Assembly (NCBI GenBank): GCA_016779225.1
Contig: JADHNZ010000012.1
Span: 1-64,000, forward strand
From: Planctomycetota bacterium
GTDB lineage: Bacteria; Planctomycetota; UBA1135; GCA-002686595
Reading direction: 5' to 3'
Length of the DNA stretch: 64,000 nt
Under the pieces are notes generated by a model. That model worked only from the letters and a program-made list of their open reading frames with translations. It was not told where the DNA came from and searched no databases. Of this stretch, positions 1 through 10,815 are shown one piece after another (the stretch's first letter is position 1; every line of letters starts with the position of its first letter). A program made the position numbers and the translations under genes.

Positions 1-149
1 TTCACGCCCACGAGGACGCGACGGTGCTGCTGGACCTCTTCAGCAGCAACTCGGTCGGCATCGTGGTCGAGGGCGACAACCGCCTGGTCGGCATCCTGAC
101 CAAGATGGACCTGGTGGATCACCTGACCCACCACATCACGGCCAGCTGA
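1..149 (+). CDS. C-terminal end of a CBS-domain protein (5' end outside window)
   Basis: Reading from base 3, the last 48 codons run to TGA at 147-149. The text ends with a typical second half of a CBS domain: a 'VGIVVEGDNRLVGILTKMDL' block followed by VDHLTHH. CBS domains bind adenine nucleotides or related ligands and regulate an attached enzyme or transporter. A CBS motif ending in 'GILTK-DL--HL' at the extreme C terminus fits a cystathionine beta-synthase/cysteine synthase with a regulatory CBS pair, but also other CBS proteins. The N-terminal part is not visible, so the enzyme cannot be named. Confidence 0.75.
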   Translation, partial: HAHEDATVLLDLFSSNSVGIVVEGDNRLVGILTKMDLVDHLTHHITAS

Positions 150-157
150 GCTCGACC

Positions 158-1000
158 TCAGCCAAGGTGCTCAAGCAGGTGGCCCACCGTGGCCGCCAGC
201 ACGCGCTCCAGGTCCGGCCCCACTTCGACGAGGGGGTGCGCCGCTCCGAAGGTGTGGCCGGCTCCCTCGAGGAGCAGGGTGCTCGCATTCGGCAGGGCCT
301 CCCCCAGCCGCTCCAGGCTCGAGGGCGTCACGGCCTCGTCATGGGTCCCATGGATCAGGAGCGTGGGCGCCGTGACGCGCCGCGCCGCGGCGACGATGTC
401 GAGCGCCTCGCGGTTCGCCTCCACATCCTCGAGCATGGCTCGCCCCATGCGCATGATCTGACCCGTTCGCAGGTTCGGGATGTCGAGGTGGCCCTCCCGC
501 CTCCAGCGCTCGACGGCGTCATCACCGAAGCGCTCGACCGTGTCGATGGCGGCCCAGGTGACGAGGGCCTGCAGCGGGTGCGCTGCGGCGTGCAGCAGCG
601 CCACGCCACCGCCGCGACTGTGCCCCACCATGCCCACCGCATCCTCCTGGACGGGCCCCAGGCGCCCCTCGAGCACGAACTGGCGCACGCGCTCGACCTC
701 CTCCAGCTGGCGGCTGAAGGTGTCACGCTCGAAGGAGGCCAGGTCGCTGAAGTCGACGAGGTCCTCCCCCACGCCGCTCCCGGCGGTGTTGAAGACCACC
801 GCGAGGAGACCCGTCTCGGCAAGACCCCGCGCGAACAGGGGGAAGAAGCCCCAGTCCATGAAGCCCTTGAAGCCGTGGAGGACGAGGACCGCGGGCAGCG
901 GGCGCTTCTGGGGGCCCCCAGGGCGCAGCGCGCGCCCACGCACGACGCGCGTCGGCTCTTCGGGCCAGGTGAGCTCGAAGGTCTGCTCGTGGATGCTCAT
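158..1000 (-). CDS. alpha/beta hydrolase (serine hydrolase of the dienelactone hydrolase/S9-like type)
   Basis: 280 residues. The fold is shown by an oxyanion-hole segment VLHGFKG (about 40-46), the nucleophile elbow GHSRGGG with Ser128, an acid in IHGTHDEAV (Asp221) and the catalytic His in GAGHTFG (His249). This is the complete Ser-Asp-His triad of the family; there is no signal peptide, so it is probably cytoplasmic. The substrate cannot be told from sequence. The ATG at 998-1000 was chosen because it overlaps the moeA stop as ATGA and removes a 90-residue Pro/Arg-rich extension that is moeA read in another frame. It is the second gene of a moeA-hydrolase unit, so translation is probably coupled. 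Confidence 0.85.
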   Translation of the reverse strand: MSIHEQTFELTWPEEPTRVVRGRALRPGGPQKRPLPAVLVLHGFKGFMDWGFFPLFARGLAETGLLAVVFNTAGSGVGEDLVDFSDLASFERDTFSRQLEEVERVRQFVLEGRLGPVQEDAVGMVGHSRGGGVALLHAAAHPLQALVTWAAIDTVERFGDDAVERWRREGHLDIPNLRTGQIMRMGRAMLEDVEANREALDIVAAARRVTAPTLLIHGTHDEAVTPSSLERLGEALPNASTLLLEGAGHTFGAAHPLVEVGPDLERVLAATVGHLLEHLG

Positions 1001-2199
1001 GCGCGGGGGCTCCGGGGCAAGAGGGCGCGCTCGTCCGCGCCCTGGCCCAGGTAGGGCAAGAAGCGCAGGACGGTGCCGGGGCCCCAGGCGCCGCCAGGCT
1101 CCAGATCCACCAGGCCATCCCCATGGGCCGCGGCGTAGAGGTCGCCACTTCCGTTCCACGCGATCGGATGGAGGCCGCTCGCATCCAGGCGCGCGGGCAG
1201 GAAGAGCCTGCGCTTGCCGCGATGGGCGTGGGCCACCGCCAGGGGTCGCTCGAGCCAGGCCGGCTCCCACCCGCCCAGGAAGCGGCCCACGAGAGGCGCG
1301 AGGAAGAGGTGCGCCGTGGCGAGGACGCTCACGGGATTCCCCGGCAGCCCCATGAGCGCGCGACCGTCGTCGCGCTGGGCGAGGAGCAGAGGCTTGCCGG
1401 GCTGAATGGCCACGCGGTGCAGGAGCTGGCGATAGCCCGCCATGGCCGCCGCGGCGGGGACCAGGTCCTTCTCTCCCATCGAGACGCCGCCCACGGTCAC
1501 GACGATCTCGTTGCGCTCGGCAAGGCCGCGCAGGACGGCCTGCATGCGCTCGGCGTCATCAGGAGCGTGGGCCCGCTCGAAGGGCAGGCCCAGCGCCGTG
1601 GCGAAGGCCGCCAGCAGCGGGCCGTTGGAGTCCTGGATGCCGGCGGGCCCGGCCGCTCCCACCTCGTCCCCGGTCGTGAGGATGCCAAGGCGAGGAGGCT
1701 GCCAGGCCTCGACCGTGCGCGCGCCCGCCATGGCCGCCGCGGCCACGCAGGCGACCGAGAGGCGCGCCCCGGCGAGCAGCACGGCGGCCCCCTCCTGGGC
1801 GTCCTCGCCCCTCCGGGCCACATTGCGGCCGGGCCGGAGCTCCCAGGACGGGTCCACCCGGGCCAGCTCCCCGTCCCGCTCCACGACCTCCACCGGCACC
1901 ACGCCGCAGCCCTCCGGCACGGGGGCGCCGGTCATGATGGCCACGGCCTCGTCCTCGGCCAGCGCGCCCTCGAAGCGCTCGCCGGCCATCACCGAGCCCA
2001 CGACGCAGAAGACCCGCCGCTCACAGGAGCGCACCGCAATGCCGTCCATCGTCGCCCGATCGAAGGGCGGCTGGTCACAGCCAGCCCGCACCTCGCGAGC
2101 GAGCACGGCGCCGAGGGCGTGCTCGATGGGCAGCTCCTCGGTCTGCGCGGGGACCTGCAGACCGCGCAGGAGCGCGAGAGCCTCGTCGTAGGTCAGCAT
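997..2199 (-). CDS. moeA: MoeA, molybdopterin molybdotransferase
   Basis: 400 residues, the usual MoeA length. It inserts molybdate into adenylated molybdopterin, the last step of molybdenum cofactor synthesis. Diagnostic motifs are present in order: DRATMDGIAVR near residue 47, an 'SNGPLLAAF' motif, GGVSMGEKD, and the C-terminal QPGKPLL...GLPGNPVSV. Start is ATG 2197-2199, where family homology begins (MLTYDEAL). Upstream reading only gives low-complexity Gly/Pro/Arg sequence. A TACCCT hexamer lies 9 bases before the ATG. The 202-base gap to the divergent icd gene must hold both promoters. No other molybdenum cofactor genes are in the window. Confidence 0.95.
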   Translation of the reverse strand: MLTYDEALALLRGLQVPAQTEELPIEHALGAVLAREVRAGCDQPPFDRATMDGIAVRSCERRVFCVVGSVMAGERFEGALAEDEAVAIMTGAPVPEGCGVVPVEVVERDGELARVDPSWELRPGRNVARRGEDAQEGAAVLLAGARLSVACVAAAAMAGARTVEAWQPPRLGILTTGDEVGAAGPAGIQDSNGPLLAAFATALGLPFERAHAPDDAERMQAVLRGLAERNEIVVTVGGVSMGEKDLVPAAAAMAGYRQLLHRVAIQPGKPLLLAQRDDGRALMGLPGNPVSVLATAHLFLAPLVGRFLGGWEPAWLERPLAVAHAHRGKRRLFLPARLDASGLHPIAWNGSGDLYAAAHGDGLVDLEPGGAWGPGTVLRFLPYLGQGADERALLPRSPRA

Positions 2200-2401
2200 G
2201 ACCAGGTGAGGGTACCGCGCCCGCACGCCCCGGCTGGCTCTCCGCCGGCCCCGTGGCGGCCCCACGATCCACCCGCAACCGCCCCGCAACCCGCTCGTCC
2301 CAGGGAGGGCGGGGGAGGCGGCGGCCCCCCAGGGCGAGCGCGGCGGTAGGTTATTCGGCCCCGCGCTCCCCGACCGCATCCCCCGAGCGCCCCACGACGC
2401 C

Positions 2402-4621
<2,220 letters not shown>

Positions 4622-4628
4622 TCGGGTC

Positions 4629-4656
4629 GCGGCCCAGCCCGCTGGCGCTGGGCCGC
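4629..4656 (+). terminator. GC hairpin after icd, terminator-like
   Basis: A perfect 10-base-pair stem (GCGGCCCAGC / GCTGGGCCGC) with an 8-base loop starts 8 bases after the icd stop. No T-tract follows, so it is either a Rho-assisted terminator or a 3'-end stabiliser rather than a classical intrinsic terminator. Confidence 0.5.
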
Positions 4657-4817
4657 GCAGGCCCGAGCTCTCTCGGTCGGACTCCCCGGAGGGCTCTCGC
4701 GAACTCGAGCGAGGCGCCCCTCGGGGTGGGGAGGCTGAGGTCAGGGCAGGAGAGCAGCCACGAGCCCGCAACCGGGGAGAGGTCTGTTCGTCCCGGGTGG
4801 GTGGGGGTGGCGGTGGT

Positions 4818-5717
4818 CTACCTCGGCTCCTCTTCGCCGAACATCCCCTGCTGACCCTGCACGCGCGTCAGCGGCTCGAGGTGTGGGAACGCCTCGACCA
4901 GGGTGGCCGGGGCGGCCACGGGCTTGCGCCCGCCCAGGAGCCACTTCAGCTCGAGGGCGTTGGCGACGGCCTGCCCCTCGAAGTGATTGTTCGTGACCAC
5001 CCAGGTCTGGTCGACCTCGCGCGCGAGAGCGTCCGCCCTCTCGGCCAGCTCCCCGACCTCTGGGGGTGAGTACAGGTAGTCGTAGCGCGCATCGCGCCCG
5101 ACGCCGGGCTGGAACCAGGTGGAGTGGTTGCGCCCGTGGAGGCGCAGGTAGCCGATGGGACCCGTCGGCCGGAAGCGCACGGGCGGGTGGGCCCAGGAGC
5201 TGGGAAGGTCCACATGGGCCACCGAGTAGCCGAGCCCGCCGACGCTCTTCAGCTGGGGCGGCTCGAACCACGAGCGATGGCGCACCTCGAGCACCAGCGG
5301 CAGGGGATCGAGGAGGCTCTGGATGTGGCCGAGGCGGCGGACCTCGTCAGGGCCCGCATGGAAGGTGGCTGGAAACTGCACCAACACGCCGCAGAGCAGC
5401 CGCCGGCGCACGAGCGGGACGAGGGCCTCGTGGAGCGCGCGGGCCTCGTCCTCCCAAGCCGGGAGATCGACGGGCCCGTGGGTGAAGCGCTGGCTCGCCT
5501 TGACGGTGAAGCGGAAGTCAGGAACGCCCTGCACGGCCTCGACCCAGCGAGCCACCACCTGGGAGCGCGTGCGCGCATAGAAGGTCGCGTTGACCTCCAC
5601 GCCGTCGAGGATCTGGGCCAGGAGGGCCAGCGGATGCACCCCACGGGGCAGCGGCTGCGGATGCACGCGTCCCGCCCAGTCGGGATAGGACCAGCCTGCC
5701 GTGGCGACTCGGATCAC
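4818..5717 (-). CDS. DUF72 (YecE-like) family protein
   Basis: 299 residues with the DUF72 TIM-barrel pattern: 'VATAGWSYPDWAG' at the N terminus, 'NATFYARTRSQVVARW', 'FRFTVKASQRFTH', 'LVLEVRHRSWF', 'YLRLHGRN' and 'TWVVTNNHFEGQAVANALEL'. The family is widespread; its biochemical role is not settled. The start is GTG 5715-5717, chosen because homology begins there and because it overlaps the stop of the upstream acyltransferase as GTGA. It is the last gene of the leftward unit 8203-4818. Confidence 0.9.
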   Translation of the reverse strand: MIRVATAGWSYPDWAGRVHPQPLPRGVHPLALLAQILDGVEVNATFYARTRSQVVARWVEAVQGVPDFRFTVKASQRFTHGPVDLPAWEDEARALHEALVPLVRRRLLCGVLVQFPATFHAGPDEVRRLGHIQSLLDPLPLVLEVRHRSWFEPPQLKSVGGLGYSVAHVDLPSSWAHPPVRFRPTGPIGYLRLHGRNHSTWFQPGVGRDARYDYLYSPPEVGELAERADALAREVDQTWVVTNNHFEGQAVANALELKWLLGGRKPVAAPATLVEAFPHLEPLTRVQGQQGMFGEEEPR

Positions 5718-6442
5718 ACCTCGGGCTCCGCTCCCGCGCGCCGCGCGGCCTCGCGCTCGGCCGCAAGCAGGGCCTCGCGGATCCCCGCCGTCCGGGACCG
5801 CACCTCCTCCTCCGAGATCCGGCGCGGCACCAAGATCGGGGCCCCCATGTGTGCGTGAACGCGGGCAAAGGGCTTGGGCACGGTGAAGCGATCCCAGGAG
5901 GGCATGCGCCAAGCCCGCTCCACATGGATCCCTACGGGAACGACGGGGTGGCCAGTCATGTGGGCCAGGAACGCCACGCCGTCGGTGATCGAGTGGATCG
6001 GCCCGCGCGGGCCGTCGGGAGTGATCGCAATGGTCATTCCGCCGCGGAGCGTGCGGATCATCTCCTTCATGGCACGGGATCCCCCCCGGCTGGAGGAGCC
6101 CACGATGATCGGGTAGCCCAGCTTGCGCAGGACCGCCATCGAGAGCTCTCCGTCCTTGGACGGTGAGACGAGGACGGCCGAGGGCAGGCCCTTCATGGCG
6201 CGCAGCACGGGGAAGGCCCGGCCATGCCAGAACACCAGGAGGCCGGGGTTCCCCGAGTTGAAGTCCAGGGTGCTCGGATCGTCCGCGGAGAGGACCCGCC
6301 GCCAGGTGAACGACAGGAAGCGGAAGATCGCGCCCCCGGCAAGGGCCACGATCGGCTTCAGCAGGCGCCGCCGCGCCCGACGCACTCGGGCGGTCGTGCG
6401 GTGCTTGCGCTCCCTGGGAGGCTCACCCCCGATCCTGGCCAT
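5714..6442 (-). CDS. DUF374 lysophospholipid acyltransferase-like protein
   Basis: 242 residues. Motifs of the DUF374 branch of the LPLAT/LpxL-like acyltransferases: 'FWHGRAF', 'SPSKDGEL', 'GSSSRGGSRAMKEM' and 'TPDGPRGP'. The N terminus is strongly basic and is followed by a hydrophobic stretch (about 32-47), consistent with association to the inner face of the membrane. In some bacteria DUF374 proteins act in lipid A or membrane lipid acylation; this is family-level inference. It lies 6 bases after the large exported-protein gene and overlaps the DUF72 gene by 4 bases. Confidence 0.85.
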   Translation of the reverse strand: MARIGGEPPRERKHRTTARVRRARRRLLKPIVALAGGAIFRFLSFTWRRVLSADDPSTLDFNSGNPGLLVFWHGRAFPVLRAMKGLPSAVLVSPSKDGELSMAVLRKLGYPIIVGSSSRGGSRAMKEMIRTLRGGMTIAITPDGPRGPIHSITDGVAFLAHMTGHPVVPVGIHVERAWRMPSWDRFTVPKPFARVHAHMGAPILVPRRISEEEVRSRTAGIREALLAAEREAARRAGAEPEV

Positions 6443-6448
6443 GCGGGA

Positions 6449-8203
6449 TCAGTAGTCCCCTGCCTCGGCGTTCGGGAGCGAGGACCCCTCCTCGAGCTCG
6501 AACTCCCCCGGCGCGGGCCCGGAGGGCTTCATCACCCCCACCGCCAGCATCGGGATCACCGCGAGGAACTCGGGCCCGAAGGAGGACTCGGAGTGGTAGC
6601 GAACGAGGTCTCCCTCGATCCGGCGCCAGCGGCTCGCAGGGCGGAAGTGCTTGCGCAGCAGGTCCGACGAGGGGAGCGCGTCCAGGGGGTTATCGAGGGC
6701 TGCCCCCTCCATCCCGGAGTCCTCGAGGGCGCTGTTCATGGGCGCCATGAACCCGCCCACGAGCGCGAGCACGCCGTCATAGGCCGCGGCCAGCACGCCC
6801 ATCCAGTCCTCTTCGGTGGCGAGGCCCGAGCCGTCCTGCACGGCGATCACGCCCTCGCCCTCCTCGCCCTGCGAGCGGATGGCCCGCTTCAGCTGGGACG
6901 CGTTGGTGCTCACAAGCAGGGCGCCGCCGGCGACCGAGAACGACGGCTTGAGCAGACCCACCAGGTCGATGGGCAGGGGCAGGTCGAGGTCCAGCTCGAT
7001 GCCCTCGGCGGCTTCGAGGGTGTAGAGCGGGCTCTTGCGGTAGGGCTTGTTGGTCACGGTGGCCGCTCCTGCGAGCTGAGCCTCCAGCACCCCCATCAGA
7101 GCCTCCAGGCCTGTACGAGCCGCCTCCTCGTCCTGGACCGGGATCGTCATCAGGAGCGGGGGGGCGGACAGCACCGAGATCTTGTTCGACATCGAAAGGG
7201 TTGCACGGTCCCCAAGGCTCCCCAGCAGGCTGCGCACGGCCGCGGCGTCCTGCTCGGAGGCACCCTCCAGGCCAAGACTGCGCTCGAGCTCGGCCGCTTG
7301 AAGGCTGTAGGTCACCTGGACCGAGGTCTCCTCCAGGCGCGCGATGGGAGCCTCCCCAAGGGGCCGCCCCCCAAGGGCTCGCGCACCAGGGGTCACCGGA
7401 AACCAGCCGTCCGTCATGAAGCGGTCACCCTCGAGCACGACGCGCCAGTCCCCACCCCGGGAGGCCATGGTGAACCAAGGCCCCATGAAGCCCTCGCCGA
7501 GGGTCTGGAGCAGGTCCCCCACGCCGGCCGCGGCCTCCCACTGAGGCTCGAGGCGGGCCTCCATCACGACCACCCCGGCCGTCGCACCGAACCTGGAGGC
7601 CGACGAGCGCGCGCCCTCAGCCACCGAGCGAGCCTCGCCCAGTGCGAGCTCGAGCCGGGACCCCGAGCGCTCGCACCGCATGGCAGGTGCGCCCGGCATC
7701 GCCAGGGTCCAGGACGCCGAGGCGGCTCCGAGCGCATCGAGTTGAGAGGCCTCGACACCGAGCTGCTGACCCATGGCTCGCTGGAGGGATACGGCAGCCT
7801 CGTCGGAGGTGGCGTCCATGAGCATCAGGACATCCGCCTTCGGAGGCGCCCCCTCCTGCATGGCGCTAAAGAGCTCGAAGGCCGCGCCAAGGGAGGGCCC
7901 CGACATCGAGACCGCCTGGACCTGGCCCATCAGCTCCATCCAGGGCAGGTCGAGCAGACCCAGGTTCCCCGTCAGGTCGCCAGTGAGGCCGTCGAGCATC
8001 TCCAGCAGCGGCTGAAGCTCGGGCTCCGCCAGGAGCGCGCCCCAGGCCGTCCCGCCGTAGGCCTCGACGAGCGCGGGCACATCAGGGACGCTGAGCGTGA
8101 AGGCTGCATCCTCGGGGTGAAGCGCGAGGTGATCCCCCGCGGGCCGGGAGCCTCCTAGGAGGGCGGGAGCGAGGGCGGCTAGAAGGAGGGCAGAGGAGGT
8201 CAT
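6449..8203 (-). CDS. Large exported protein of unknown function
   Basis: 584 residues. The N terminus MTSSALLLAALAPALLGGSR is a signal-peptide-like segment. The mature part is a soluble, Leu/Glu/Ala-rich sequence with many 'VPD-PALVEAYGGTAWGALL' and 'GLLKPSFSVAGGALLVSTNASQLKRAI' style segments. These recall DUF3352-like exported proteins of planctomycetes that carry 'P-D--A-V-V-D' and 'S-----L--A' repeats. I could not assign it with certainty. Near the C terminus is a hydrophobic 'EFLAVIPMLAVGVM' stretch followed by an acidic tail. The ATG at 8201-8203 was preferred because the secretion signal starts there. It is the first gene of the leftward unit with the DUF374 and DUF72 genes. Confidence 0.8.
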   Translation of the reverse strand: MTSSALLLAALAPALLGGSRPAGDHLALHPEDAAFTLSVPDVPALVEAYGGTAWGALLAEPELQPLLEMLDGLTGDLTGNLGLLDLPWMELMGQVQAVSMSGPSLGAAFELFSAMQEGAPPKADVLMLMDATSDEAAVSLQRAMGQQLGVEASQLDALGAASASWTLAMPGAPAMRCERSGSRLELALGEARSVAEGARSSASRFGATAGVVVMEARLEPQWEAAAGVGDLLQTLGEGFMGPWFTMASRGGDWRVVLEGDRFMTDGWFPVTPGARALGGRPLGEAPIARLEETSVQVTYSLQAAELERSLGLEGASEQDAAAVRSLLGSLGDRATLSMSNKISVLSAPPLLMTIPVQDEEAARTGLEALMGVLEAQLAGAATVTNKPYRKSPLYTLEAAEGIELDLDLPLPIDLVGLLKPSFSVAGGALLVSTNASQLKRAIRSQGEEGEGVIAVQDGSGLATEEDWMGVLAAAYDGVLALVGGFMAPMNSALEDSGMEGAALDNPLDALPSSDLLRKHFRPASRWRRIEGDLVRYHSESSFGPEFLAVIPMLAVGVMKPSGPAPGEFELEEGSSLPNAEAGDY

Positions 8204-8414
8204 GGCGGCGAAGATCGTGCGTGAGGTCGAGGGTCGCGTCCACCCAGAATCGGGCCAGCAGGCGCAGGGTTCGCCGTGAATCGGTCGATTCTTGTAGGAC
8301 GCCACCCGGCCCGGCGCGGGGCTATCATCCTCGATCGCCGGGCCCGAGCCGCCCGCTGCGGGCAGCGCCCGCCGGCGCGAGCCTCCCTAGACCGACCCCG
8401 ATCCGTTCCTCCCC

Positions 8415-9428
8415 ATGGCCAAGCACAAGGCACCCACCCAGGTCACGATCCTCCGCGAGGAGAAGTCGCTGATGCAGGCGTGGGTCGATCGCTACTGGAA
8501 GACCTTCGCCGCCCTCGCGGTCGCCCTCACCGCAGTCCTGCTCTACCGGACCTGGTCCGCCGAGCAGGCCCGTGCGCAGGTAGGCGCCGAGTGGGCCCCT
8601 CTGGACGCGGCCGTCCGCGAAGGGGACCGCGAGCAGCTCAGCGCCCTGCGGGTCGCCAACGCCGGCACCTCCTTGGGCGACTGGGCCGCCTTCGCAGAGG
8701 GTCAGGCCGCCCTGGCGGCTGGCGACTCGGCCAAGGCTGCTGCCGCCTTCTCTGCGCTGGAGGGCTCCCAGGACCCCGTTCTCGGCAAGCTGGCCCTTCC
8801 CCTTGGACCGGATGGCGCCGAGCAGACCATTGCTCAGCACCTTGCCGGCTCCTCTGCGGCCCAGGCCGCGTGGGAGGCCGCAAACCCGATCCTCGACAAC
8901 CCCGCGACCGCGCCCGACGCACCCAAGGTGATCCTCGAGACGGACAAGGGGGAGATCGAGCTGACCCTCTACACCGACAAGGCGCCCATCCACGCCCAGA
9001 ACTACATCAAGCTGGCCAAGGAGGGCTTCTTCGACGGCACCCTGTTCCACCGCGTGGTGCGCACGCCCGGCATGTGGATCGTCCAGGGGGGCGACCCCAA
9101 CTCGAAGGAGGGCGAGCCCAGCACCTGGGGCCAGGGAGGCCCGGGCTACGACCAGACCCCCGAGCAGAATGGCCTGATCCACGCGCGCGGCTACCTGTCC
9201 GCCGCCGCGCCGGGCGCGGGAGCCCGCAGCTCCGGCAGCCAGTTCTTCCTGACCCTCGGCTCCTGCCACTTCCTGGACACCAAGCACACGGTCTTCGGGA
9301 AGATCACCGGAGGCATGGACATCGCTGAGGCCATCGGAAATGGCGAGATCCGCCCCGCGGAGGGTGCTCTCCGGGACATCCCGGTCGAGCCCATCAAGAT
9401 CCTTCGGACCCGGGTCGAGGGAGCCTAG
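8415..9428 (+). CDS. Membrane-anchored cyclophilin-type peptidyl-prolyl isomerase
   Basis: 337 residues. A basic N terminus is followed by one transmembrane helix at about 29-46, an Ala-rich helical spacer (about 50-165) and a cyclophilin domain from about 171 to the end. Domain motifs include 'GEIELTLYTDKAP', 'FFDGTLFHRVV', 'IVQGGDPNS' and 'SGSQFFLTLG'. Cyclophilins isomerise Xaa-Pro bonds during folding. The Nin helix and basic N-terminal end suggest the catalytic domain faces the periplasm. The typical Phe-Arg pair of the active site is present in FHRVV. A TATCAT hexamer at 8334-8339 could be the -10 element. Confidence 0.92.
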   Translation: MAKHKAPTQVTILREEKSLMQAWVDRYWKTFAALAVALTAVLLYRTWSAEQARAQVGAEWAPLDAAVREGDREQLSALRVANAGTSLGDWAAFAEGQAALAAGDSAKAAAAFSALEGSQDPVLGKLALPLGPDGAEQTIAQHLAGSSAAQAAWEAANPILDNPATAPDAPKVILETDKGEIELTLYTDKAPIHAQNYIKLAKEGFFDGTLFHRVVRTPGMWIVQGGDPNSKEGEPSTWGQGGPGYDQTPEQNGLIHARGYLSAAAPGAGARSSGSQFFLTLGSCHFLDTKHTVFGKITGGMDIAEAIGNGEIRPAEGALRDIPVEPIKILRTRVEGA

Positions 9429-9751
9429 GTCCCCCCTCTCGGAACCCAATCCGCGCGGCCGCGCCCCTGAGTCGGGGGCGCGGCCGCGCTGCGTTACCCA
9501 CAAGGCGGAAGGCCGACTGGGGAGAGCCCCCTAGGATCAAGGGCTCTTGAAGCGTCAAGGGCCCGGGCACTGGGCCGCGGGCCAAGTGAGCGTGAAGCCC
9601 CACAAGCCCTTATGCCCAAGCCACTTACGCTGGCCAAGAAACTCATGGAGTGGCTTGAAACCAGCACCCGCCTCCGGGATCGCCACGAAGGCAGGGGCAG
9701 CCACACCCCCTTCAAGTGAGTTGTCCACATCCGCTCCACAGAGCGGCGTGA
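9429..9751. other. Non-coding gap between cyclophilin and parB
   Basis: 323 bases with no convincing gene. Besides the hairpin at 9453-9489 it holds two DnaA-box-like nonamers with one mismatch to TTATCCACA: TTACCCACA at 9494-9502 and TTGTCCACA at 9721-9729. It also holds a perfect 9-base inverted repeat, CAAGCCACT at 9617-9625 and AGTGGCTTG at 9649-9657. Base composition is visibly lower in GC than the flanking genes. The region may be regulatory or origin-related. Confidence 0.5.
9453..9489 (+). terminator. Very stable hairpin after the cyclophilin gene
   Basis: A perfect 15-base-pair stem (GCGCGGCCGCGCCCC and its complement) with a 7-base loop TGAGTCG, 24 bases after the stop codon. There is no T-tract, so it is terminator-like rather than a classical intrinsic terminator. 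Confidence 0.55.
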
Positions 9752-10618
9752 TCAGAGCTGAGCGGTCGGCGCGATCCGCGCGATGAGGACGTCCAGCTGC
9801 TCGCGACCGTGGAACTTCACGACCAGCCTTCCCTCGAGGTCCTCGGTGCAGTGCACCTCCACCGGCAGGCCGAGCGACCTCTCCATCTTCTTGCGCAGGT
9901 CGACCAGCCAGGACGGATCCTGACGGGTCGGCGCGCTGCCGCCCTTCTTGGAGGAGCCCTTGCTCGGAGCACCCTGGGAGTCCTTCGCAAGCTGCTCCGT
10001 GGCACGGACGCTGAGCTCCGAGCGCACAACCGTCTCGAGGCCCTTGAGCTGCGCCTTCTCACCCTTGAGGGCCGCAAGTGCCTTCGCGTGGCCGAAGGTG
10101 ATGAGGTCGGAGGCGACGGCCTCTTGGATGGGCTCCGGAAGGTCGAGGAGCCGAAGGTGGTTCGCCACCGCGGCGCGGCTGACCCCCACGCGCTTCGCCA
10201 CCTGCTCCTGGGTGTACCCCAGCGCCTCCATCATGTCGTGGAAGGCTCGGGCCTTCTCGATGGCATCGAGATCCTCACGCTGCAGGTTCTCGATGAGGGC
10301 CACCTCCATGGTGCGAGCCTCGTCGGAGTCCTGCACCACGACCGGGATCTCCGTCAGGCCCGAGAGGCGCGCAGCGCGCCAGCGACGCTCCCCCGCGACG
10401 ATCTGATACCCCCCTTCGACCGGCCTGACATTGATGGGCTGAAGGACCCCGTGCTGTTCGATGCTGGCCTTGAGGCTGTCCAGGGCCTCGCTGTCGAAGA
10501 CCTTGCGCGGCTGGTTCGGGTTCGGCCGGATGCGTGCAATCGGCAGCACCCGCGGAGTCTCCTGGGGGGTCTTCGAGTCGGAGATGAGGGAACCGAGGCC
10601 GCGGCCGAGTGCTGTCAT
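9752..10618 (-). CDS. parB: ParB/Spo0J chromosome-partition protein
   Basis: 288 residues. It binds parS, spreads on DNA as a CTP-dependent clamp and works with ParA to segregate the origin. Visible in order: N-terminal ParA-contact segment MTALGRGLGSLI, the CTP-binding ParB/sulfiredoxin domain ('IRPNPNQPRK', 'GERRWRAARL', 'ALIENLQRED'), an HTH ('YTQEQVAKRVGVSRAAVANHLRL' region) and the C-terminal dimer domain. A Lys/Ser/Gly linker lies near 220. Start ATG 10616-10618 matches family starts. Two parS sites lie 60 and 154 bases upstream. Unlike in most bacteria parA is not adjacent but about 10 kb away. Confidence 0.97.
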   Translation of the reverse strand: MTALGRGLGSLISDSKTPQETPRVLPIARIRPNPNQPRKVFDSEALDSLKASIEQHGVLQPINVRPVEGGYQIVAGERRWRAARLSGLTEIPVVVQDSDEARTMEVALIENLQREDLDAIEKARAFHDMMEALGYTQEQVAKRVGVSRAAVANHLRLLDLPEPIQEAVASDLITFGHAKALAALKGEKAQLKGLETVVRSELSVRATEQLAKDSQGAPSKGSSKKGGSAPTRQDPSWLVDLRKKMERSLGLPVEVHCTEDLEGRLVVKFHGREQLDVLIARIAPTAQL

Positions 10619-10677
10619 GGTGGGAAGGGTCTGGGGTTGGCCGGGCAGTATGCCTCCGCAACCCCCGCCCAGGCGAG

Positions 10678-10693
10678 TGTTCCACGTGGAACA
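10678..10693. promoter_or_regulatory. parS site 1
   Basis: TGTTCCACGTGGAACA, a perfect 16-base palindrome that matches the near-universal bacterial parS consensus (TGTTnCACGTGnAACA). It lies between parB and the divergent membrane-protein gene and is the expected ParB loading site. Confidence 0.93.
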
Positions 10694-10771
10694 CTCCCCT
10701 CTCATCCCGAACGGCGGAACGCCGCCTTCACCGCGGAACCCCTTGTTGCTGAGGTGCGTCCAGAGGATCGA

Positions 10772-10787
10772 TGTTCCACGTGGAACA
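10772..10787. promoter_or_regulatory. parS site 2
   Basis: A second identical copy, TGTTCCACGTGGAACA, 94 bases from the first (start to start, about nine helical turns). Translated in one frame it reads MFHVEH, which can mislead gene finders into extending the neighbouring gene across it. Confidence 0.93.
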
Positions 10788-10815
10788 CTCCGCCCCTTCG
10801 CGTCACCATGGCGCC

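Noticed and set aside
1001-1270. 90-residue N-terminal extension of the alpha/beta hydrolase
   Set aside because: It is moeA in another frame, and the ATGA junction at 997-1000 gives a better start.
10771-10815. N-terminal extension of the membrane protein reading MFHVEHS
   Set aside because: These codons are parS site 2 read as protein; a DNA-binding site is the better explanation and an ATG at 10816 follows.
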